This document shows positions 33,822-42,458 of a stretch of DNA of 42,458 nucleotides, piece by piece. Location: the NCBI GenBank assembly GCA_036399495.1, contig DASWMZ010000134.1:1-42458 (forward strand), given 5' to 3'. The position numbers and the translations under genes were made by a program. Source of the stretch: Paradesertivirga sp036399495. Its GTDB lineage: Bacteria; Bacteroidota; Bacteroidia; Sphingobacteriales; Sphingobacteriaceae. Positions within the stretch are counted from its first letter, which is position 1, and each line of letters starts with the position of its first letter. The notes under the pieces were generated by a model, which had not been told where the DNA came from, did not search any database, and saw only the letters and a list, made by a program, of their open reading frames with translations.

Positions 33822-34263
33822 CCGCTCATGGCCGCGGAGGGGCCTAGTCCTTTTGGCTTGAGCCCAAAAGGACCAAAAACCCAAGGCAACAACGAAGCTT
33901 CAGCCGCACGAGGCCAGCTCCCGGCTCGCCGTTCTTGCCGGGCCAGCGCTCCATTGTGCTATGTTGACGATTTTCGCTGGCGTAGACAATTCTCCTGCAA
34001 GTTTCCTAGTCTTCCTTGGCTCTTAATCTTTAGAAGCTGCCTGCGTCTCACAATGATCATCAAATGCACCTGTTTCATTTTTACATTGGACAGGAAGCAT
34101 TTACGCCAGAGAGGATAGTTGGACCTGCGGGAATGGAGGGTTGGGCTGAAAGAAAGGCGAGCCGGGAGTTTTGCCTGCGGGCTGAAGCTTCTTTCTTTCT
34201 AGGCCGTTTTGGTCCTTTTGCGGCTATGCCAAAAGGACTAGGCCCTCCCGCGGCCATAAGCGG
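33822..34263. repeat. Large imperfect inverted repeat with nested hairpins
   Basis: Left arm (33822-33965) and right arm (34126-34263) are reverse complements over long stretches: GAGCCGGGAG, GCTGAAGCTTC, TTTTGGTCCTTTTG, CCAAAAGGACTAGGCC and CGCGGCCAT. Each arm also folds on itself (CCTTTTGG with CCAAAAGG). The 160-bp centre has no gene. The open frames across it (both strands) are Pro/Ser/Gly-rich products of the repeat and not convincing proteins. It fills most of the 737-bp region between the helicase and outer membrane protein genes. Confidence 0.8.
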
Positions 34264-34411
34264 GAAAGATATATTGGGTTTCTTGCATCTTCCTCGATGA
34301 CGAATCAAAACCAGCCTAAACGATCCCCGTCTAACCTCTACAGATCTCATAAAATTTTTTCCTCTCATTAAATCTTTAACCATAAGCTCAAAACCCTGAT
34401 GACTCCCCAAC

Positions 34412-34441
34412 TTGGCGAATTCCAAAGATTTTATACTTTTG
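34412..34441 (+). promoter_or_regulatory. Promoter of the outer membrane protein gene
   Basis: TTG (34412-34414), 19 bp, TACTTTTG (34434-34441): a close match to the Bacteroidota consensus. The ATG follows 19 bp later at 34460. Confidence 0.65.
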
Positions 34442-34459
34442 CGTCCAATCTAAACTTAT

Positions 34460-34926
34460 ATGAAATTCAAACATCTATTATCATCTATCATCCTTACAGT
34501 AACCTTCCTTGCAACAATTTCCAGTGCTAATGCTCAGGATTACAAAACCTCCATCGGCTTAGGACTTGATTTGCCGGTTTCGGGAGCTTCGTGGGACCCA
34601 CTGCCAAGCGCTTCATCAATACCCCTTCCGCACTCCAGGGCGAGCTTTTATTTTCATCTTATGCAACTTTGGTTCAAGCTTTTTACCAATACCATTTACC
34701 CATCAAAGACGTCAGCGGACTAAAGTTCTACTTTGGGGGTGGTCCCGGAGTCAGTTTTGTACAAGGTAACACTTCAATTTTTGTGCGTCCGATGACCGGA
34801 CTCGAATACAAGATGAAAGCACCTTTAGCCTTACACCTCGACTGGCGGCCCATTCTCCTGTGGGACGATGAAGTGCGTTTTTTTGAGCCAGTAAGATTCG
34901 GACTGGGCTTAAAGTACTCGTTTTAA
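34460..34926 (+). pseudogene. Outer membrane beta-barrel protein, frameshifted
   Basis: The signal peptide and first strand are read from ATG 34460 (MKFKHLLSSIILTVTFLATI, then DYKTSIGLGLDLPVS). The barrel then continues in the next frame from about 34590: GPTAKRFINTPSALQGELLF, QAFYQYHLPI, GLKFYFGGGPGVSFVQ, LALHLDWRPILLW and the terminal VRFGLGLKYSF with last Phe. The join needs a single-base shift near TCGTGGGACCC (34587-34597). The total of about 155 residues would be a normal small barrel. Either a recent mutation or a sequencing indel; the intact promoter suggests it is recent. Confidence 0.75.
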
Positions 34927-35293
34927 TTAAGGGCTTAATTAGGCCGGAAGCAGCCACTCGTTTTCCCACCAATTGCTGACATTGTTGTAGGCATCTGTAT
35001 TTGAGCCCGTGAAATTTGGTGTCGGGTAAAGCATTCGTTTTAGATATCGCTATTGCACGACTTGGCAGGCGGTCTGTACATGGGTTCAAGTATGGCTCAA
35101 GCCACTTTGGAGTATGGATCTTACGTTGGGGAACGTGGATGGCTTTATTTATGCTGGGTTTGGCTGCTCCACAATATACGAATCCAGCATTATCAACACA
35201 TCGCAACCATACCTACTTCCCATCCGTTTAACTCCTGCACAATATTAATAACCAAACATCGCTTTAGATTTGACTTAATGCGGTATCTCAGCA
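34927..35293. other. 367-bp region with possible gene relics
   Basis: No intact gene. A plus-strand frame near 35053-35150 reads HDLAGGLYMGSSMAQATLEY and then GSYVGERGWL, which looks protein-like, but it has no start, no family match I know and soon turns unlikely. It may be the decayed end of a membrane protein gene. No clear terminator for the outer membrane protein gene was seen. Confidence 0.3.
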
Positions 35294-36880
35294 ATGTTTA
35301 AAATTGGAATCCTCGTCTTATTAAGCAGCATCATGCTAGGCTGCCAGTCTTCCAAAAGGTATAACGAGAAACTCAGGAGTCTCAAGAGCCCCGAACAGCT
35401 GAAATCTGATATCGATTTCGTTCATACCAAACTTCGCAAATATCACCCTCAGTTATACAAGTATACAAGTAAAAAGGAGCTGGATTTTAAATTCGACAGC
35501 CTAAAATCGGCTATGGACCGCCCGATGGACAGCAGGGAATTCTTCTTAAAACTTAGTCCCGTAGTTTCCTCAATAAAGCAGGGCCATACAGCTTTGTATC
35601 TCACAACGAAGAAGAATAAAGTTAAGACAAAGCCCACTCTTAATTACTCGCCCTCTACCGCGTTCCGTGTAGAGATGATCGGCGAGAAACTATACGTGAT
35701 TAAGGATAACCGAAAGGATTCTCTGGTAAAAAGTGGAACTGAGATTCTTTCCATTAACGGCGTAAAGCCTATAGATCTCTTTAACAAATATAAAAACACT
35801 CTTTCCTCCGACGGATACAATAAAACGTACGCTATAAGAGCCTTTAATTACAGATACTTCAGCGACCTTTATTCTGAAAAGACACCTAATGACAGCTTGA
35901 TTTGTCGGCTGAAATACAAGGACTCGACATGGCTGGTGGATTTAAAAGAGCCGCTGCGAAAGACGATAAAGAAGCCTGACACACCGAAACATGAAAGAAA
36001 GACTGTAAAGCAAACTAAAAGCAAGGAGATAATTAAAACAAAGCCTGCAAAAATCAAGGTTAAAACTCTGAAATTTTTAGAACCAGACAGCAGTGTAGCT
36101 TTGATTACGATCAGAAACTTTATGCAGGGAAATTATCGGAAATTTTATTCTCAAAGTTTCAAATCAATTAAGGACGCTAATACGAAGTCACTGATAATTG
36201 ATCTTCGGGACAATGGAGGCGGAAGATTGAGCGATGCCACATTACTCTATTCCTACCTGGTAGACACAGCCTTTCGCATGACGAAGAAATTCGAACTGAC
36301 CTCCCGAGAAAGCATCTCGAAAACCCTCCCGGCAGTAATTCCTAAAAGCCCACTCTACCCCAAGCCGTTACTTAAAGCCATGACTGCGTTATTAGCTGTG
36401 CCTATCAACCTATATGTAAATCTGCATATCAGAAAACATGGCGATAGCTATCTGCTTTCTACTGAATACTCAAAGAAAGCTCTCCCTCAAAAGGATAATT
36501 TCAAAGGAAAGGTTTATGTATTAATTAATGGTGGAACCTTTTCGGCATCATCTATCGTGTCGGCCAACCTGAAAGGTACAAACCGCGCATTCTTTGTTGG
36601 CGAAGAAACCGGGGGAGCATACAATGGATGTGTGGCCGGTTTGTTGCCAATTTTAGATCTTCCAAAGTCTAAGCTTAATTTGCGGTTTGGCATTTTTCAG
36701 ATTCAACCTGATCATTTATCAGATGTAGAAGGGCGTGGAATATTTCCTGATCAGGAGATTAAGACAGCGCTTTCAGATCGGTTAAAAAAGACCGATACTG
36801 AATTAAGTTGGGTTTTGAAGGACATCAAAAGAAAAAATAATACCCAGCCAGGAATTAATCAAGAGAGTTTGCACGATTAA
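35294..36880 (+). CDS. S41-family peptidase, lipoprotein
   Basis: 528 residues. The start at ATG 35294 gives a lipoprotein signal (VLLSSIMLGC). A PDZ-like region lies at about 115-165 (GEKLYVIKDNRKDSLVKSGT, EILSINGVKPID). A highly basic Lys-rich insert (about 225-255) precedes the tail-specific protease core: SLIIDLRDNGGG and NGGTFSASSI with the nucleophile Ser (S417), then FVGEETGGAYNG. The Lys that completes the Ser-Lys pair in Tsp/CtpA would fall at about residue 442, where Ala stands; ETGG-type members use other residues. Expected role: periplasmic or outer-membrane-facing protease. Confidence 0.85.
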   Translation: MFKIGILVLLSSIMLGCQSSKRYNEKLRSLKSPEQLKSDIDFVHTKLRKYHPQLYKYTSKKELDFKFDSLKSAMDRPMDSREFFLKLSPVVSSIKQGHTALYLTTKKNKVKTKPTLNYSPSTAFRVEMIGEKLYVIKDNRKDSLVKSGTEILSINGVKPIDLFNKYKNTLSSDGYNKTYAIRAFNYRYFSDLYSEKTPNDSLICRLKYKDSTWLVDLKEPLRKTIKKPDTPKHERKTVKQTKSKEIIKTKPAKIKVKTLKFLEPDSSVALITIRNFMQGNYRKFYSQSFKSIKDANTKSLIIDLRDNGGGRLSDATLLYSYLVDTAFRMTKKFELTSRESISKTLPAVIPKSPLYPKPLLKAMTALLAVPINLYVNLHIRKHGDSYLLSTEYSKKALPQKDNFKGKVYVLINGGTFSASSIVSANLKGTNRAFFVGEETGGAYNGCVAGLLPILDLPKSKLNLRFGIFQIQPDHLSDVEGRGIFPDQEIKTALSDRLKKTDTELSWVLKDIKRKNNTQPGINQESLHD

Positions 36881-36958
36881 CGGTTATTTCTTCCAAAATG
36901 CTGTGAAATTTTATACATAAACACTTACAACACGAGCTTACTTTTCAAACTTTAAGAT

Positions 36959-36966
36959 TATATTTG
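36959..36966 (+). promoter_or_regulatory. Likely -7 promoter element of pdhB
   Basis: TATATTTG fits TAnnTTTG and lies 24 bp before the pdhB ATG. No good TTG is present 19-21 bp upstream (there is CTTTTC), so the -33 element is weak. Confidence 0.45.
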
Positions 36967-36990
36967 CCACCGAATTTATTCTGACACATA

Positions 36991-37977
36991 ATGAGAGAAA
37001 TACAGTTCAGAGAAGCACTTCGCGAAGCATTAAATGAAGAAATGCGTAAAGACGAGAAGATATTTTTGATGGGTGAAGAAGTTGCTGAATATAATGGTGC
37101 TTATAAAGTTAGCCAGGGAATGCTGGAAGAATTTGGTGCGAAGCGTGTGATTGATACCCCTATTGCCGAGCTTGGCTTTGCAGGTATCGGTGCTGGCGCT
37201 GCAATGAACGGCTTAAAGCCAATCATTGAATTCATGACCTTCAACTTCTCTCTTGTAGCGATCGACCAGGTAATTAATGGCGCTGCCAAAATTCTTTCAA
37301 TGAGCGGAGGCCAGTTTGGCTGTCCTATCGTTTTCCGTGGCCCTACAGGTAATGCCGGTCAGCTAGGAGCGCAACACTCGCAAAACTTCGAGAACTGGTA
37401 CGCCAATACTCCGGGACTAAAAGTTGTGGTTCCATCTACACCTTACGAAGCTAAAGGATTGTTAAAATCTTCTATTCTTGATCCGGATCCGGTAATCTTT
37501 ATGGAGTCGGAGGTGATGTACGGTGATAAAGGAGACGTTCCTGCCGAAGAATATTACATCGAGATTGGTAAAGCCCATATCGTAAAAGAAGGCAGCGATG
37601 TAACCATCGTAACTTTTGGTAAAATGCTTTCAAGAGTAGTTAACCCTGCTGTTGAAGAATTAACCAAACAAGGAATCAATGCTGAAGTAATAGATTTACG
37701 CACGGTGCGTCCGATCGATTACGATACTATCATCAACTCTGTTAAAAAAACTAACCGTTTAGTGATTGTTGAAGAAGCATGGCCACTGGGTTCTATCGCT
37801 ACCGAGATCACTTTCAAAGTACAAAAAGATGCGTTCGATTACCTTGATGCTCCGGTATTGAGAGTAGTTTGTGCTGATGTTCCGCTTCCGTATGCTCCTA
37901 CTTTAATCAAAGAAGCTTTGCCAAGTGCAGAGAAAGTTATTAAAGCGGTAAAGAGTGTAATGTATCAGGAGAAATAA
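36991..37977 (+). CDS. pdhB: Pyruvate dehydrogenase E1 component, beta subunit
   Basis: 328 residues, full length. Thiamine-diphosphate-dependent E1-beta features: MREIQFREALREALNEEM, FLMGEEVAEYNGAYKVSQGM with the cofactor-contacting Glu, DTPIAELGFAGIGAGAAM, FRGPTGNAGQLGAQHSQ, and the transketolase C-domain (VIDLRTVRPIDYDTI, VIVEEAWPLGSIATEI). With E1-alpha, E2 and E3 it converts pyruvate to acetyl-CoA in the cytoplasm. The alpha gene is not adjacent, which is common in Bacteroidota where pdhA with aceF lies elsewhere. Codon use is that of a highly expressed gene (AAAs and CGT Arg favoured). Confidence 0.95.
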   Translation: MREIQFREALREALNEEMRKDEKIFLMGEEVAEYNGAYKVSQGMLEEFGAKRVIDTPIAELGFAGIGAGAAMNGLKPIIEFMTFNFSLVAIDQVINGAAKILSMSGGQFGCPIVFRGPTGNAGQLGAQHSQNFENWYANTPGLKVVVPSTPYEAKGLLKSSILDPDPVIFMESEVMYGDKGDVPAEEYYIEIGKAHIVKEGSDVTIVTFGKMLSRVVNPAVEELTKQGINAEVIDLRTVRPIDYDTIINSVKKTNRLVIVEEAWPLGSIATEITFKVQKDAFDYLDAPVLRVVCADVPLPYAPTLIKEALPSAEKVIKAVKSVMYQEK

Positions 37978-38025
37978 TTTGATTTCCAGCTAGTTACTTT
38001 AATTTGTTCTAAGCTCTGAAGCAGT

Positions 38026-38055
38026 AAAGGTCAATCATAAATATGATTGACCTTT
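38026..38055. terminator. Strong bidirectional intrinsic terminator
   Basis: Perfect 13-bp stem AAAGGTCAATCAT-aaat-ATGATTGACCTTT followed by ATCTTTTT on the plus strand and A-rich sequence on the other side. It serves pdhB and the convergent large T9SS gene, which ends at 38077. Confidence 0.9.
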
Positions 38056-38076
38056 ATCTTTTTAAGCTATACGGTA

Positions 38077-41000
38077 TTAGTTTTTCAAAATCTTTTGCTT
38101 AAACACAAGCTCATATCCTGATATCTGTAAAATACACATGCCCGGTGGGATAGCCTGATTAATGGAGATCTTATAATTCGCTGAATCACCCGGATGACTC
38201 AAATTAGTTGAGAATACGGTTTGTCCTGCAAGATTAACTAACCTTGCCACATAAACACCTTTAGGCACATTATTAAATTGTACATTCATATTATTATCAA
38301 TCACCGGATTTGGATAAACCTTAACTCCTGGCTGAGGTTTACTTGTTATTACAGTGGTCAATGTAACTTCTTCTATCTCATCATTTCCCGATTGAGTGGC
38401 TTTTACAGTAACGGAGCCGTAACCGTTGAAAGTAAGTAGATTTCCGGTTATATATCCTTCTCCCGAAATTACTTCTATACTAACTGGTAGTCCGGAGCTG
38501 GCTATTGGTGTCAACACAAGCTCAGTAGTTCCATAGATCTCATTTTGAAGACTTGCAAACCTTATCGATTGACTAGACTTAGATGAGTAATCAATTTTCA
38601 TTGTTGCAGTGGCAGGCTCAAACATAGCGTTCCCAGACTGAGTAGCCTGAACAGTCACAGATCCTTTGCCTTTCAACGTTAAAACATTATTTGTAATCGT
38701 GCCCGAACCTGAAATGATCGAAAAACTCACTGGTAAACCGGAGGTGGCAACAGCTGTTAAGGTTAACGGAGCACCTCCATAGACTTTATTTGAATTAGTA
38801 AACGTAATTGTTTGTGAGATTTTGGAAGACCTTGTTATAGATAGGGAGGCCGAAGCGGCTGAGTATGTGATATTCCCTGCCTGGCTTGCCTGTACAACTA
38901 CAGTCCCTGCAGCACTAAAGGTTAATATATTTCCACTTACGCTACCAGGTCCCGACAATACACTATAACTAACTGCAAGACCGGAACTGGCAACCGCGGA
39001 TAGTGTTACCGGAGTACTAGATGAAACAGTTGTTGGAGTATTTGTAAAGGAAATTGTTTGAGCTGTCTTTAATACAGTAGAATTAACAATTGTTAAAGTA
39101 GCTGTAACTGGATTAAAGGCATCATTACCAGCTTGATTTGCTTGTACAACTACCGTACCGGTACCTGTAAAGTTTAAGGTACTTCCGCTTATGCTACCTG
39201 GGCCTGATAAAACGCTATAGGTCACTGGCAACCCGGAGCTTGCAACCGCGGATAGTGCAACCGGTGTGCTTGATGAAGCGCTTGTTGGAGTATTTGTAAA
39301 TGAAATAGTTTGAGCTGTTTTTACAACATTAGAATTAACAATTGATATGTTAGCAGTAGCTGGATTAAATGCGTCATTACCCGCTTGACTTGCCTGCACG
39401 ACTACGGTACCGGCACCTGTAAAGCTTAAGGTATTCCCGCTTATGCTACCGGGGCCTGAAAGAATGCTATGTGTAACTGGTAGACCAGAACTCGCCACAG
39501 CTGTAATCGTTACAGGAGTATTGCCGCTCACTGATGTAAGCGTATTGGAGAAAACGATAGTTTGCGAGGTTTTAATAGGAATGATTGGACTTGAAGTTGA
39601 CGTTTTCGAAAAACGCAGTTCCGCTATATCTATTGATCGGTCATAGTTGTCCGCAACTACTTTTGTGAAGAACTGGAATCTGACTTTTGCTGGCGACTGC
39701 CAGTCGGCTGTCGCATCTAAGGGAAGAGTTGTAATTGGTTGGAAACCTGCATACTTGAAAATAATTTTTCCCTGAGACGCACTGATAATTATTTGGTTAT
39801 TCTTAGTAGAAACCATATTAAATGCAATTGCATCAGCATTGTGGATTACGGTTCCATTTCCGACAGCGTTCGTTCCTAAAACTTTATCTCTTTCAATATA
39901 AAATCTGGCTATAATAAGTCCTTTATTATCGAGAACTTCCATATATCCGCCACCATAGCCACGCGGTTCATTTGGGGAGTGCCACGAAAAATTAACTTTT
40001 CCGGAGACTTTCCAGTCCAATAAACCGGTATTATTCCCCAAATGTCTAACGATGTCCGCGGTTCCGGTTGGCTGCCTAAAATTGATGAATAAATCCGGAC
40101 TTTTAAAGATATCATAACTTTGGGATCCGATTTTAGTGGTGAAACTATTTTCATCACTAACTTTAAAATCTAAGCTGGGTGTTCTTTCCCATCCTAAGCC
40201 ACTTGTAAAGGTTGCACCTTTAACCAACCCCTTTAATAAATCTTCGCCTTCCAGATTTGGAATAACCTCATTAGTAGGGAAGGCATCTTGTAGTCCAACG
40301 GTTTCAAGGCCGGTAATTTTCCATCTATGAACACCGCCGTGAACGCTTTCATCATTATGATATAAGTAAGTTTGGCCATTTACTTTCACTAAAGATCCAG
40401 AGAAAACATTACCTGCTCCGCCAGCGAATGCTTCCACATTTTGATGATCCCGGGATATCTCACCGAACTGACCCACAAATAACCCATTATCATATACATG
40501 ATTCCATTTATTAGTTTGGCTTCCTTTCCAAAACTCACCATGATAACCCCAAAAAATATTTTGGTCACTAATTAAAACCGTTCCACCTGCATATACCACG
40601 CCGTTACCACTATCAAAAGCTCCATCTGTTGGGAACGGACCTGTGTAAATTGAAGGAATATCCTTTGCAGTCCTCCATAACCATTTATTGCTGTTTTTAT
40701 CAATAGCCCCTAAGTGATAACCTAACCCGCGCCCATTTTCAGACTTCCCCGGGTCGAAAAATATAACTTTGTTCGTTGAGGTTATGGGGTCAGATTTCAA
40801 CCCTTCCCAAAGTAGGGGGTCGGTTCCGGTGGCTGGAGGAGTAGTTGCAAGCACTTCGGGAGTGGTCGCCCAAACTGGGTTGTTGCTGTCATATCCTACT
40901 ACTGGATATCTATTAATAACGCCAGCTTTACCCATTTCAGGACCGGAATTTATTAATTTTGAACCATCATTCCCAATTGTGGTGTATTGAGGTAATGGGC

Positions 41001-42458
41001 TGTCAATCACACGTAGTGCACCGCCTTCAACTAACTCTGCCAAATAATAGCTATTTTGCATTCTTAGCCTACCATAGGTACGACCATTGGGAAAAGTGGT
41101 GATGCACTTCATTTTCTCCCCATCAAACTTATTACTGAGAGCAGCGCCCCAATTTTTTACTAACTTCCATGACCCATTGCTTCTATCTAGAGGCTTTGTA
41201 TAGTCTAACTTAAATTCGAACAGATCGGCATATAAACGGGTAGGATCCTTGGGATCGATCCCTGTATTATACATGGCCGTCTGGTACATTATGTTATCTA
41301 TGTACGTTCTGTCAGCTCTAAAATGCTGAACCCTTCTGTTTTGAGGGTCGCCCACATAAAAACTACCATCAGGCATGTAGAATAAGAAAGAATGATACTC
41401 TTTATTGATGTCTTTCCAATAAAACTTATCGTCATAAACCGTAGCATCTTCTATATAGGTTTTTGTATTACCTAACTGCCAAATGAATTGACCTGTTAAA
41501 TTAGAGTATGTTTTTACCTGGCCCGATGAGATATCATTAGCACTGACAACCGCATTATCATTCGAAACCGCAATAGCACCAATATTTGCAAGATTTATAT
41601 TAATACCCAACGATGCCAACGTTCCGGTATTATTTACAGCGAATTTTTCAATTTTTCCGGCGTGCGATAACCACAAATTATCATTTTTATCCACTTGCAT
41701 TACAGAAGGCTGCGACATGGTCAAGGTTTGAACAACTTGCCCCGTAGTTTTATTAAGAACTTGCAACTCATTTAATCCGCGCCTTGAAATAAATAAATAA
41801 GCTCCTCGGGCTTGCACAGTCATGCCTGTAATGGTAGATGGAACTGTTCTAGGCGTTTTTCTGTACCCAATTGCATTTAAATACCTCGTTCCAAGATCCA
41901 TTTGAACGGGTATACCATTAAGAAATGGGACTCTACTGTCGTCAGAAACATACGTTGCAAATACAAAAGATTCATACTCTGGATCAAAAGGATCAGCACC
42001 CGCCCAGAAAACCTGAGAGCCGTCAGTGCAAACAAATTCAACTACTGAATTACTCTGTTTCATAGGTTCAATCCATGTCTTTGAGTGAGGGTCAGTAATA
42101 CTGGTTTTATAGGTTGCAGGCCAGCCTTCGTTATAACCTGCCGCCCAATAAATTTTATCTCCGGCCACCGCCATACCTGTAAGAGGATCGAACATTCTTA
42201 GCTTCGAACTTCCGGTCAATGCCGCAGATGTATTACCTATAACGCCTTCCCAGGTATATTGAACATTATTAGAAAGTACTTTAGCAGTATATTTTTCATC
42301 AGGAAGAGTCAGCCCGAAATCATCTTTCCCATCCCATTTAAATTTATGTATACCGGCGCTATATTCAATGCCGCTCCATAAAGTTCTAACAAGGGTCCCA
42401 TCGGTCTTGAATACTCCGGCACTTGTTCGGCCCCCGCCACCCATGGTAAATGAAAAAG
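38077..42458 (-). CDS. Large secreted T9SS protein with propeller and five Ig-like (Big/MBG) repeats (5' end outside window)
   Basis: At least 1459 residues; the frame stays open to the window edge, so the ATG at 42444 is internal and the signal peptide lies outside. Order in the visible part: a FlgD-like Ig motif (GTLVRTLWSG, HKFKWDGKDDFG), a long propeller-like region (to about residue 700), a beta-sandwich resembling a carbohydrate-binding or lectin fold (IIIARFYIERDK region), five tandem Ig-like repeats of about 82 residues (38340-39585, consensus VASSGLPVTYSVLSGPGSIS) and a C-terminal type A sorting domain (VKVYPNPVID, VARLVNLAGQTVFS, ILQISG). Such domains are cleaved by PorU and anchor proteins at the cell surface. 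Role probably adhesion or glycan handling; specifics unknown. Confidence 0.88.
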   Translation of the reverse strand, partial: FSFTMGGGGRTSAGVFKTDGTLVRTLWSGIEYSAGIHKFKWDGKDDFGLTLPDEKYTAKVLSNNVQYTWEGVIGNTSAALTGSSKLRMFDPLTGMAVAGDKIYWAAGYNEGWPATYKTSITDPHSKTWIEPMKQSNSVVEFVCTDGSQVFWAGADPFDPEYESFVFATYVSDDSRVPFLNGIPVQMDLGTRYLNAIGYRKTPRTVPSTITGMTVQARGAYLFISRRGLNELQVLNKTTGQVVQTLTMSQPSVMQVDKNDNLWLSHAGKIEKFAVNNTGTLASLGININLANIGAIAVSNDNAVVSANDISSGQVKTYSNLTGQFIWQLGNTKTYIEDATVYDDKFYWKDINKEYHSFLFYMPDGSFYVGDPQNRRVQHFRADRTYIDNIMYQTAMYNTGIDPKDPTRLYADLFEFKLDYTKPLDRSNGSWKLVKNWGAALSNKFDGEKMKCITTFPNGRTYGRLRMQNSYYLAELVEGGALRVIDSPLPQYTTIGNDGSKLINSGPEMGKAGVINRYPVVGYDSNNPVWATTPEVLATTPPATGTDPLLWEGLKSDPITSTNKVIFFDPGKSENGRGLGYHLGAIDKNSNKWLWRTAKDIPSIYTGPFPTDGAFDSGNGVVYAGGTVLISDQNIFWGYHGEFWKGSQTNKWNHVYDNGLFVGQFGEISRDHQNVEAFAGGAGNVFSGSLVKVNGQTYLYHNDESVHGGVHRWKITGLETVGLQDAFPTNEVIPNLEGEDLLKGLVKGATFTSGLGWERTPSLDFKVSDENSFTTKIGSQSYDIFKSPDLFINFRQPTGTADIVRHLGNNTGLLDWKVSGKVNFSWHSPNEPRGYGGGYMEVLDNKGLIIARFYIERDKVLGTNAVGNGTVIHNADAIAFNMVSTKNNQIIISASQGKIIFKYAGFQPITTLPLDATADWQSPAKVRFQFFTKVVADNYDRSIDIAELRFSKTSTSSPIIPIKTSQTIVFSNTLTSVSGNTPVTITAVASSGLPVTHSILSGPGSISGNTLSFTGAGTVVVQASQAGNDAFNPATANISIVNSNVVKTAQTISFTNTPTSASSSTPVALSAVASSGLPVTYSVLSGPGSISGSTLNFTGTGTVVVQANQAGNDAFNPVTATLTIVNSTVLKTAQTISFTNTPTTVSSSTPVTLSAVASSGLAVSYSVLSGPGSVSGNILTFSAAGTVVVQASQAGNITYSAASASLSITRSSKISQTITFTNSNKVYGGAPLTLTAVATSGLPVSFSIISGSGTITNNVLTLKGKGSVTVQATQSGNAMFEPATATMKIDYSSKSSQSIRFASLQNEIYGTTELVLTPIASSGLPVSIEVISGEGYITGNLLTFNGYGSVTVKATQSGNDEIEEVTLTTVITSKPQPGVKVYPNPVIDNNMNVQFNNVPKGVYVARLVNLAGQTVFSTNLSHPGDSANYKISINQAIPPGMCILQISGYELVFKQKILKN

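Noticed and set aside
34081..34425. 114-residue minus-strand open frame
   Set aside because: Mostly the product of the large inverted repeat and antisense to a good promoter; composition Pro/Arg/Ser-rich without domain.
38340..39585. CRISPR-like regular repeats
   Set aside because: The periodicity (about 245 bp) matches protein domains in frame; there are no unique spacers of 30-40 bp.

Overview
The window looks like a chromosomal segment of a Bacteroidota bacterium, most likely Sphingobacteriaceae (Pedobacter or Mucilaginibacter type). The reasons are low to moderate G+C, a type IX secretion (T9SS) C-terminal sorting domain, a GH95 alpha-fucosidase, many SusD-era style lipoproteins and outer membrane barrels, promoters of the Bacteroidota form TTG-N19/20-TAnnTTTG, and little use of strong Shine-Dalgarno sites. 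Genus is an inference; there is no rRNA or tRNA gene here to fix it.

Layout. 1-0.7 kb: the left end of an IS3-family element (start of OrfA on the minus strand) beside a 5'-truncated DinB-family gene. 0.9-9.1 kb: ordinary chromosomal genes (GH95 fucosidase, MtfA-like peptidase, RDD protein, DUF1003 protein, a small self-regulated locus with a winged-helix regulator and two near-matching palindromic operators, an LLM flavin oxidoreductase). 9.4-12.6 kb: three secreted or envelope proteins on the minus strand. 12.6-16.6 kb: a repeat-dense stretch with two decayed RAYT (REP-associated tyrosine transposase) genes, several copies of a two-hairpin REP-like element, copies of two further interspersed repeats (here called R2 and R3), and an IS1182-type transposase relic; pirin, a secreted protein and an FN3 lipoprotein lie between them. 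16.6-20.5 kb: a lipoprotein relic, TfoX-N protein, TerB-like protein and a secreted beta-helix protein.

20.5-30.2 kb is an AT-rich defence-like island, all on the minus strand. Its core is a tightly packed five-gene unit: HerA-type ATPase, NurA-type nuclease, a TSPPY DNA methyltransferase, a protein that may belong to DUF4747, and a four-helix membrane protein, with overlaps or gaps of 1-21 bp and a recognisable promoter upstream. Next comes a two-gene module with a putative AbiC-like membrane protein, then small hypothetical and zinc-ribbon genes. I infer that this is an anti-phage system in which methylation marks self DNA and HerA-NurA processes foreign DNA, with membrane proteins as possible abortive effectors. 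I do not recognise this exact gene set as a named system.

30.5-42.5 kb: a divergent, more G+C-rich UvrD-like helicase with a C-terminal PD-(D/E)XK nuclease and iron-sulfur cysteines, a large imperfect inverted repeat, a frameshifted outer membrane protein, an S41 peptidase lipoprotein, pdhB, a strong bidirectional terminator, and a very long secreted T9SS protein with five tandem Ig-like repeats, cut by the window end.
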